The notes beneath the pieces are model-generated. The model had not been told where the DNA came from, made no database searches, and saw only the letters and a list, made by a program, of their open reading frames with translations. The translations under genes were made by a program, and so were the position numbers. Below are positions 54,247-62,300 of a DNA stretch of 64,000 nucleotides, in pieces (within the stretch, counting starts at the first letter, position 1; each line of letters begins with the position of its first letter). Source of the stretch: Paenibacillus lignilyticus (GTDB lineage: Bacteria; Bacillota; Bacilli; Paenibacillales; Paenibacillaceae); NCBI RefSeq assembly GCF_017942085.1, contig NZ_JAGKSP010000016.1:1-64000 (forward strand), given 5' to 3'.

Positions 54247-55608
54247 TTATTTGCCGAGCAGCTTATTGGCTTTCTCCGCCGCTTGATCCATCGCTTCTTG
54301 CGGCGTTACCTTCGGATCAAGAATGGCTTTCTCGATGGCTTCTCTGATGACCTTCGCTACTTCCGGATACGCATTCTCCATTGGGCGCGGTCTAGCGAAT
54401 TGCAGTTGGTCTACGGCTACTTTGAATTGCGGGAACTCGATAAAATGCTGCTTCAGCTCATCGCTCTCTACGGCAGACATACGAGTCGGCAAGTAACCGA
54501 CATGCTTATGCTGGTAGATCGTGTTTTCCTTCGACGTCATCCATTTCAAGAACTCCCAAGCCGCTTGCTTCTCTTCATCGCTGCTCTTCGACGTAATAAC
54601 CAGCTGACAGCCGCCTGTCGGAACGCCGTAGCTGACATTGGAAGGCATGAACGCCGTATCCATCTCGAAGCCGCCTTGCTTAGCCAGTTCCAGACTTCCC
54701 GTTACGCCGGCCGTCGAAGCAAATTTGAATGCGGACAATTGGTTGGACCAGTCTTTGTCAGCCGTTGCTCCCGCTTCGTCGCCCATCGGGATCTTGATCA
54801 GCCCTTCACCGACCAGCTTCTTCCAGAACTCTACCGGCGCTACGCCTTCAGGCGAGTTGAATGCAGCCGTCTTGCCGTCTTCGCTGAGCATTTTGCCGCC
54901 GCTCTGAGCAACGAGGCCTTCATAGAACCAGATATCCGCAGGCACGGTCATGCCGAGCTTGCCTTTCTCCTTCAACACTTTGGAGTATTGCTCCAGCTCA
55001 TCCCATGTCTTCGGACCGGCCGGGTCGAGTCCGGCGTCCTTCAGCATTGTAACGTTCTTATATAGAATCGGCGTGCTGCGCATGAACGGAAGGCCGTACA
55101 GCTTGCCGTCCACGTAGGCATTGCCCATCAGACCCGGGTTGAAATCATCCAGCTTCAGCTGATCCTTGTCCTTCTCTGCATAAGCGGTCAGATCTTCCAG
55201 CATGCCGGAGTGAGCGAATACACCCGTAGAGGAAATTTCAAGATCCGTTACCGCAGGCGCGTCTCCGGCTGCGAAGGCTGCTTGTACTTTAGCGTGAAGA
55301 TCGTCGTAAGTCCCTTGGTGTTCCGCTATGACTTCGTATTTGTCCTGCGACTCGTTGAAGGTTTGAACCATGTGCTGCTTCGCTTCTTCGATCTTGTCGC
55401 CGTACGCATACCAATATTTGATGACGATCTTCTCAGCTGCAGGTGCTTCTGCTGCCGTGTCTGTCGCCCCGGCTGTCGTGTTGGTTGCATTTGCGTTTGT
55501 TGCCTTGTTGTTGCCCGTGTTCGAGTTCGTTTCGCTCGCTCCGCACGCCGACAGCACACCTGTTGTCATCAGCATTGCAAGTGTCACAGTAGTAAGCTTC
55601 TTAACCAT
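54247..55608 (-). CDS. ABC extracellular solute-binding lipoprotein, UgpB-like
   Basis: A 453-residue lipoprotein: signal peptide with lipobox LSAC near residue 21, a Thr/Asn/Ala-rich linker, then a family 1 solute-binding fold (IVIKYWYAYGDKIEEAKQHMVQTFNES, LYGLPFMRSTPILYKN, WEFLKWMTSKENTIYQ). ATG 55608 follows GGTGGAGG. It should bind glycerol-3-phosphate or glycerophosphodiesters by context with GlpP, GDPD and permeases. A sugar cannot be excluded from the protein alone. Confidence 0.9.
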   Translation of the reverse strand: MVKKLTTVTLAMLMTTGVLSACGASETNSNTGNNKATNANATNTTAGATDTAAEAPAAEKIVIKYWYAYGDKIEEAKQHMVQTFNESQDKYEVIAEHQGTYDDLHAKVQAAFAAGDAPAVTDLEISSTGVFAHSGMLEDLTAYAEKDKDQLKLDDFNPGLMGNAYVDGKLYGLPFMRSTPILYKNVTMLKDAGLDPAGPKTWDELEQYSKVLKEKGKLGMTVPADIWFYEGLVAQSGGKMLSEDGKTAAFNSPEGVAPVEFWKKLVGEGLIKIPMGDEAGATADKDWSNQLSAFKFASTAGVTGSLELAKQGGFEMDTAFMPSNVSYGVPTGGCQLVITSKSSDEEKQAAWEFLKWMTSKENTIYQHKHVGYLPTRMSAVESDELKQHFIEFPQFKVAVDQLQFARPRPMENAYPEVAKVIREAIEKAILDPKVTPQEAMDQAAEKANKLLGK

Positions 55609-55661
55609 CGTCCAATCCTCCACCTTTTCTCTACTTGATTTTTGTATAATCGGGGGTGCAA

Positions 55662-55717
55662 CAAAAGAAACCTTAATCCTGCCGAAGGCTAAATGCCCTC
55701 AAGCGGATAAGGTTTCT
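55662..55717 (-). promoter_or_regulatory. Probable GlpP-controlled leader terminator before ugpB-like gene
   Basis: On the minus strand AGAAACCTT-ATCC pairs with GGAT-AAGGTTTCT (13 pairs with one T bulge) and is followed by TTTTGTTG, an intrinsic terminator 54 bases before the ugpB-like ATG. The GlpP-type antiterminator gene is directly upstream. A weak promoter TTAACG-17-ATTATG (55749-55777) lies between. It may be a leader attenuator opened by GlpP with glycerol-3-phosphate, or merely the terminator of the glpP gene. Confidence 0.6.
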
Positions 55718-55817
55718 CCATTACTCCAACCGATCGCTATTTACTTTTCATAATGAATGATACAGGGGTTTCGTTAACGCCAGGTTATCCGATTGCAAAG
55801 ATTATATGGATTTTCGA

Positions 55818-56447
55818 TTATTGAATGATAGGCGTAGAGGCAATGGAATTCCATAAAGCCGGTTTAGATGTCGAGATCGCTGCTGCTCCGTGTCTCAAAC
55901 ACGCCTCTGCCTGCTCCGGCTCGTACAGTAGGCCGCCGGTGATGATCGGAAGCGAAGTGAACGCCCTCACCTTGTCGAACATATCCGGGATACGCGCAGG
56001 CATGACCTCAATAATATCCGGCTCGCTCAGCAGGAGGCTCTTGGCGATATTGTCCAAGCCTTCGCTATCGACGAGGAAGAAGCGCTGAATGGTGAGCAGC
56101 CCCATCTTCTTCGCGGTTTTCACCACATTGGTCTTCGTCGAAATAATGCCCGTCGGCTTGATGACCTTCGCCAGGTAATCGAGACCGTAATTGTCCGTGC
56201 TGAGGCCTCCGATCTTCTCCAGATGCAGGAAGACCGGGAGCTGGTGTTCCTTGAACACATCCACATACCCTTTGATAACGCCGATGTGCCCCGTTAACAG
56301 GAAAACTCCGCTCAATTGATTGCGTAAGGACAGGGCGGTCTCGATATGCCTCGGGTCCTTAATGGAAGCGATCAATCTGTGCGTGGCAAGTCGGTCCAAA
56401 AAAGACGCATGGTACAAGGCTGTGTTCTTCGTTCTTGTCGTCTCCAT
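55818..56447 (-). CDS. glpP: Glycerol-3-phosphate-responsive antiterminator
   Basis: A 209-residue protein of the GlpP family, with HRLIASIKDPRHIETAL, VFLLTGHIGVIKGYVDVFKEH, HLEKIGGLSTDNYGLDYLAK and IIEVMPARIPDMFDKV clearly family-like. In B. subtilis GlpP binds glycerol-3-phosphate and leader mRNA to prevent termination. Its ATG overlaps the stop of the phosphoesterase gene (TAATG). It precedes the ugpB-like operon, whose leader has a matching terminator. Confidence 0.92.
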   Translation of the reverse strand: METTRTKNTALYHASFLDRLATHRLIASIKDPRHIETALSLRNQLSGVFLLTGHIGVIKGYVDVFKEHQLPVFLHLEKIGGLSTDNYGLDYLAKVIKPTGIISTKTNVVKTAKKMGLLTIQRFFLVDSEGLDNIAKSLLLSEPDIIEVMPARIPDMFDKVRAFTSLPIITGGLLYEPEQAEACLRHGAAAISTSKPALWNSIASTPIIQ

Positions 56448-57295
56448 TATTGGGACTGCTCCGCCGTTGCTGTCACGGTGGCTAAGGGAATGTTGTGCTG
56501 ACGGTCTGTGTCTAGTCCGCGAGCATTCGGATTGTGGCCGTAATGCGAGATATGTTGGTAAAGTATCGCTGCATGCTCCTCTAAATACATGACGTCTATG
56601 GTCGAGATCCGGATTTGTTCATCTTCGAGCTCCACAACTCGGAAGCCCGGTTGATCCAAAGCTGCGGACAACTGCACGAACGTCCAATTGTTCTGCGCCA
56701 CGATCGAGTTCACATGCGTATGCCCGTTGAAATAAACGCCTGTCCCTTGTTTCCGATTTAGGATACGCCACATGTCGATGCTGGGATGAATGGAGCCTTT
56801 GTCCATCTCTGATCTGGTCGTCGTCTGATACACAGGGTGATGGCCGAAGACGAGCAGCGGCTTCGTGCCGGACTTCTCCACACAATACTCCAGCCACTGC
56901 AGCTGCTCTTCATCCATCCAGCCGCTCCAATCCGCGGTGTTCATCTCTCTGGCCGTATCCAGAAACACCAGCGTTGCTGCATCCGTATCGATGGCGTGAT
57001 AACGCTCCTGCCCCGTGATCTCGAGCACTTGCTCGCGCGTCTGCGAGTAGAGGTCATGGTTGCCCAGCACATGAACGAAATTCCGCTTCTCGTGCCACAG
57101 CAGATCGTACACTTCTTGCAGCTCCACGGCCGAGCCGAAATTCGTCAGGTCTCCAAGCGATATATGCAAATCCGCATCCGTATTCAGAAATTGCTCCAGC
57201 AGCGTCTGGTAGAAAGCCGTCCTAGCCTCCGGCAGCCCCGGAATCGTCATATCGATTTCGTGGTAATGCAAGTCACCCATCAGCAATAGTTTCAT
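56447..57295 (-). CDS. Metallophosphoesterase, class III phosphodiesterase (GpdQ-like)
   Basis: A 282-residue calcineurin-fold enzyme with metal motifs MGDLHYHE, SLGDLTN, VLGNHD, GHHPVYQ and FNGHTHVN in order. The compact size and architecture match cyclic-nucleotide/glycerophosphodiesterases such as GpdQ. ATG 57295 follows AGGAGG; a frame opening at 57322 lacks a site. It is translationally coupled to glpP and heads the phosphodiester unit, so hydrolysis of glycerophosphodiesters is likely. Confidence 0.87.
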   Translation of the reverse strand: MKLLLMGDLHYHEIDMTIPGLPEARTAFYQTLLEQFLNTDADLHISLGDLTNFGSAVELQEVYDLLWHEKRNFVHVLGNHDLYSQTREQVLEITGQERYHAIDTDAATLVFLDTAREMNTADWSGWMDEEQLQWLEYCVEKSGTKPLLVFGHHPVYQTTTRSEMDKGSIHPSIDMWRILNRKQGTGVYFNGHTHVNSIVAQNNWTFVQLSAALDQPGFRVVELEDEQIRISTIDVMYLEEHAAILYQHISHYGHNPNARGLDTDRQHNIPLATVTATAEQSQ

Positions 57296-57429
57296 AAGTT
57301 CTCTCCTCCTGGAATCATCCAATTTTAGAACGCTCTCCCTTATGGTATAGAGGGAGTATTGATTTTCGATTAATTGGAGGAGGTGTTTTTGTAAAGGTTA
57401 TTGGGTTCTAAGCGAGGAAAATCCCAGGC

Positions 57430-58446
57430 TTAAGGATAAGATTGATGATCCGTGTCGCGCCGTCTGTACATACTCATCAACTTGTCGACGGGAAGCTTTT
57501 CGGGAAGCGGTGCAGCCCTATCCTGATACCAGTAGGCGGTCGAAGAGTACCAATAGGGCTTCAGGTGCTTCGCCTCCCATGGGTTCACGAACGAGATGCT
57601 GAGATTTTTGTCGAACGCAATGGCGTCATGTTCGTGAAACCGATACATGCTGATCATCGAACGCAGCGTGTCTTTCAGCGGCACGCCGTGCAGCTCACCG
57701 TTGAATTCACCATCCCTGAAGTACCAGCCGCCATTGAAATAATCTTCCAGTCCGGTGCCAACGATCGTCGGGTGCTCGCGGTCTTCCGTATCGATGAACA
57801 TATATTCCGGCGCTTCCAAGTAAGACAAGTAGTTGAGATCCTCTCCCTGCATGGACAGGCAGCATCCGATGTAATGGCCGCGTCCTTGAATGTCTACCAG
57901 AGGAAGCGGGTCCGTACCCCCAAGACGGGCCGTCCGGAAGAGGCAATGGAACCGCCCGGAGTCCTTCGGCAGTTCGTCGTATTCCTCGTAGTTGGCGTTA
58001 AAGAAAACATCAAGCGGGACGCTCTCATGCAAGTTCTCAAGCTCAATGCGCACTTGATTATAGGGCATCAGGAAGTAGGAATAGAATCCTCCGCTCGACA
58101 TTCCGATATACCGTGAGACGAAGTGTCGGAATTCGCAATGGCCGATGCCAAAGAAATCGCCGATCGGACATTCAACGGACGGTTCAGACTCCCCGTCCCA
58201 ATAGATACGGATGATGAGCTTCTTCAACGTAGATGTATCATTCTCGGCTTGCGTGTCCCAATGTCGCCAGAACCATCCGGGAAAGGTTAACCACATCCGG
58301 CTGATCATGCCTGGTTTGTCACTCTTTACAATCGTGCGCGGAGGCTCGCCGGGCATGATTCTCACCGTCTTGCTCTTGGTGGCGGGATCGAAGGTCGTGA
58401 ATTGTCGGGTTGTCGCTTTCCTAATCTCGTATAAAGCGGGGAACAT
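57430..58446 (-). CDS. DUF2961/GH172-family protein
   Basis: A 338-residue protein of the DUF2961 family, now grouped as GH172, whose characterised member makes or breaks difructose dianhydride I and related fructofuranosides or arabinofuranosides. Hallmarks include GMISRMWLTFPGW near the start, and GTGLEDYFNGGWYF with acidic residues. ATG 58446 follows AAGGAG with a good 8-base gap. It has no signal peptide, so it acts inside the cell. It is a single gene upstream of the phosphoesterase in the same direction. Specificity is unknown. Confidence 0.85.
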   Translation of the reverse strand: MFPALYEIRKATTRQFTTFDPATKSKTVRIMPGEPPRTIVKSDKPGMISRMWLTFPGWFWRHWDTQAENDTSTLKKLIIRIYWDGESEPSVECPIGDFFGIGHCEFRHFVSRYIGMSSGGFYSYFLMPYNQVRIELENLHESVPLDVFFNANYEEYDELPKDSGRFHCLFRTARLGGTDPLPLVDIQGRGHYIGCCLSMQGEDLNYLSYLEAPEYMFIDTEDREHPTIVGTGLEDYFNGGWYFRDGEFNGELHGVPLKDTLRSMISMYRFHEHDAIAFDKNLSISFVNPWEAKHLKPYWYSSTAYWYQDRAAPLPEKLPVDKLMSMYRRRDTDHQSYP

Positions 58447-58513
58447 ATTCATCTCTCCTTTGTTGTTAGCAATTTTGGCAACGCTTCCATGTTGCGCCGT
58501 TTAGTCGTTGTTG

Positions 58514-59077
58514 CTATTCTATATCTCCGCCTCGGTACGCTTTCTCATGATACTTGGTGATGAATTTGAACAGCGATCGGCCGTCATCCTCCGGCTTAAA
58601 CGCAGGCTCCAGCGGCAAATACATCGCCTGATACGTCTCAGGTACCCAGATGTAAGGATGCACATAACTCGTGAGCTGAAAGCCTGTCCTCAGCCAGAAT
58701 TTGATCCGCTCCGCATTCTCCTCCGTTCGCTCCGCTTCGACCTCGATAACGACCGCGCGGCACGATTCCGACGACTTCGCCCATTCGCTAATCGCTTCTA
58801 CGCAATGTCGACCTAGACCGCCGCCTCGTCGGCTTGCCCGCACGGCGAGATAATCGATCACGAGCACATGCGCTCCACGGTCAGTCGCTGTCAGTGCCAT
58901 AGCGACGACTTCCCCCGCTTCCATCCATGTATGCAACTCGCTTAGCTTGCGCTGAAACATGCGGCGGATTACGCCTTCGCTCTTCCCTCTATGCTCGGGG
59001 AAGGCTTCCCGGTACACCGGCTCTACCTTGCGCCACAGACTCTCGTTCCAGTTTGAAGTGACTTGATAGTTTATCAT
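58514..59077 (-). CDS. GNAT-family N-acetyltransferase
   Basis: A 187-residue acetyltransferase with the acetyl-CoA loop RASRRGGGLGRHCVEAI (variant of R/Q-x-x-G-x-G/A) and beta strands VLVIDYLAV before it. ATG 59077 follows GTGAGG; an upstream extension is basic and unlike the family. The substrate is unknown. It ends 68 bases before the DUF2961 gene. Confidence 0.85.
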   Translation of the reverse strand: MINYQVTSNWNESLWRKVEPVYREAFPEHRGKSEGVIRRMFQRKLSELHTWMEAGEVVAMALTATDRGAHVLVIDYLAVRASRRGGGLGRHCVEAISEWAKSSESCRAVVIEVEAERTEENAERIKFWLRTGFQLTSYVHPYIWVPETYQAMYLPLEPAFKPEDDGRSLFKFITKYHEKAYRGGDIE

Positions 59078-59301
59078 TGTGACCTCACAGGTGCTCGCAT
59101 AAATTCTGAATGAAATGCTCGTGCTGATCGATGACTTTCTTATCATTCTTCTCACCTGGTCCTGAAGATGCTTCGATATGAAACATTAGATGTGCTCCTT
59201 TACTAGGTCAAACGATGACATGCAAAGATATACCATTAATTGTATATCAGTAGGAAGTGATGTTCAAATCATCCTGTTGCAACGGGTGGAATAATAAAAA
59301 T

Positions 59302-59325
59302 GCAGCCCCAACATGATGGGGCTGC
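59302..59325 (-). terminator. Terminator of the giant beta-helix gene
   Basis: GCAGCCCCA pairs with TGGGGCTGC around a six-base loop, followed on the minus strand by ATTTTTATTATT. Confidence 0.85.
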
Positions 59326-59335
59326 TTCGTTTTAA

Positions 59336-62300
59336 TCAAATCTGGTTCGGTTTTGGAGACACGATATAGATTTCTCGGATTTGCGTGTTTCCTTTTGTGT
59401 CCACATAGACTTTATATTGGCCTACTTCGTACGTCCCTTTCGCGTTGTTTTGGATAGAGAACGTTTTTTTGATGTCAATAAACGAACCGTCGGAATACTT
59501 TTCTCTAACCATGATAGTCAAGTTATTTCTATTACCGTTGAGTTTTTCTACGTAAGCCGTTGGCGTCGCTTCGATAACCGTGGCGGGAGGCGAAAGTAAC
59601 GCCATTAGCTCTGCCTTAACTTGGCCGTCTGCCAGAATAGTGACAAAGTTGAGAGCTAAAGCGATATCGGCAGCAGATCCAGACTCGAGCGCCTTTGATA
59701 CGGCAGCCTCTGCCGATGTTTCAAGCATTTCATTGTATCCGCCTGCGCTTAACAGATATAAAGCTGTAAATAAATCCGAACTCTTTAATTGCCCGCTTTC
59801 AACTTCAAATGTGCCTCTGGTGCTGTCAGATTCATTCGGGCCGTCAGATTCATTGAGCATTACCGCTACTCCGATTCTTCCGTTAGCGAGTAGCGATGCA
59901 GGATTATTATGAACGGTATTAAACGGAATTTTAAGACTGTAAATCGTCTGTTTAGTTGCTTCATCTCTCGTAATCTCTGCCGCAATATCCGTGATCGGAG
60001 CAGTCGGTGCATTGGCGCCTGCAGGACGAGTCCAAGCCCATTTGATGACTTCGTTGTCATTGGTGAGCGTGAATCCCAATTCATTCCGCGTCGTACTGTT
60101 GGTTGCAGGATTGCGTAAATCAATGCCTAACTGCAAATTGTCCTCTCTCCATATATTTCCTCCAGACTGACTATTGAAGTGTACGTCATCTGTAACGACA
60201 ATGTATGCATATAAATTGCTGTCATCCCATGCGAAATGCGATTCTACGCCAAGGTCTTGCGGACCATCCCACGTTCCCGCAGTTACATAATCTTTTGTGT
60301 TCATTACGTATGCCGGAGTTGCGGCACTTCTGGCCGGATTTTCCGCGCCGGCGGAGCTTACCTTTTCAGCGTAAGCTGCGTCTAGTTTTGCCGTATATTT
60401 GTATGTCTTTCCATCTTCAAGTTGAAGCTCGAATGTGATCAGACCTGCAACATAATACGGTAAATCTACGGTTACGGATTCGCCTGCCGCAAGCGCGTTA
60501 AATGGGATTGGAGTGAACTCTTCAGCATAAGCCGCCGGGGAACCAATTGTCAGTGTCCCTGGTGCAGAGATTTTTCCTCCGACATTATACTTAAAGGTAA
60601 ATTGTTGCTCAGCTCCGTTACTGGTAAGGCTAAACACAAACGGTTCCGCTAATAGATCCGAGCCGTAAATGCCATATGGATTGTCGACCGGCGTGCTGTT
60701 TCTCAAACCGGATGCGTAATAGTTGTTGCTAAGTTCGATGGATGTGCCGCCCGTGCGCAGCATGGCATACACATTATTATTCTGACCGTTCTTAGACGGT
60801 TGGAAGTAAGAGGAGTATACATTCGCTTGACCGCCGTAGACGTCTATACCCGGGTTGTTAGCCGGCAGCTGAGTAAAGTTTCCTTGCTGGATACGAACGA
60901 TACCGTTATTGACTACCGCACCCGCTACGCTTGGGCTTCCCCAGAACGCGCTGTTGTACAGAACAAGTTCAGCGTCGGGGTGGATTTTGGCGGTATTCGG
61001 TACATCGCCCATTCGGATATACGCTCTGTTTGGCTCCGTTGCGATGTTCGTATTCACCAATTCCGAGTTGATCGCGATGATTTGGGTGTGTTCGTCCGCG
61101 TCTTCCACATACAAGGAGTATGCGCATCCGTCCGAGCCATGGCCGATCATCGTCAATTTTCCCGGGTATGCGAATTGGCCGTTCCCCAAGTCTCTCTTCA
61201 GGAAGTGGACGCCGTATACCGAACCATAAACGAAATTGTTGAAAATCGTCTCGTCTTCCACATCGGAGAATTTGAGCGCACTGAGGTATCTTTGTACGAA
61301 TCCGTACACGTCGCCTGAAGGTGCCGTATAGCCTTGACCTCCCGGAAGTCTCAAAGCGTAATGCGGATTGAGTTGCATATTTCTGATAAATCCGCCTTCC
61401 CCGCCTCCGCCGACCCAGATGCCTGCTCTTAAGAGCGTGCCGCCTAAATAATCGACATAGTGACCGTCGGTTTTATAGGAAGCAAGGTCGATGCCTTTAT
61501 CCCCGATTGGAATCGTTAAATTGATTGCATATACGCCTGCACCTTGCCCCTGTACCAAGAACGGCGTTTTTAGCGTTTGATTAGGATCGTCGAGGTTGAC
61601 GCTGGTTAGATTCGCTTGCGTAAGGTTAAGTCCTCTGATACCTGCGTTTGCCTGAAGTTGAATGAGAGAGCTTCCATTTTCCCCTTGGGCACCGCCGGTG
61701 TAAGTCGTAAAGATCGCCGTACCGCCGCCTTGCGTATGGTGCTGTACGTCCCATGTTCCTCTGAGTTCAACGCCTTCGGGAATGATTACAGGATTATCCA
61801 GTCTATATCTTCCGCCTGGTAAATATACAGTGCCACCGCCATGATTAGCTTTAATATAGGTAAGAGCGTCTTGCAATTCTGCAGCTATATCCACGGTCGG
61901 TACGTTGCTTGTTAACGAGCGCGGCAAGTCCAGTCTGAGCACTGCGCTTGATGTCGGTCTAGGGTGTACATCAATATCTGTTTTTACGTCCTTCGGAATC
62001 GGTTCAAACAGATAATCGATGTCATTCACGATCTGTACCGTGGTGTCATTACCGCCACCCGAAACGTCAAGTTTAAGGTTATCGATGTGAGCGGCAAGGT
62101 TAGCGCTCTCGATGTTAAGGTTATAACCGGAATTTACCGATTTAAAGGTTCCGAAGTTTGTTCCGAGATTTGCATGTTTGTCTGCTTGTTTGAAGTTGCT
62201 CTGACTGACTAATGCATTGCCTCGATTGAGGAAGTTCAGCGCGAAATTGTCATATTCGTCGAACGTGCAATCCTCAAACGATATAACTCCGCCTCTGGCG

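Noticed and set aside
55778-55800. CcpA cre site near TTGCAATCGGATAACC
   Set aside because: Several mismatches at conserved positions of the consensus.
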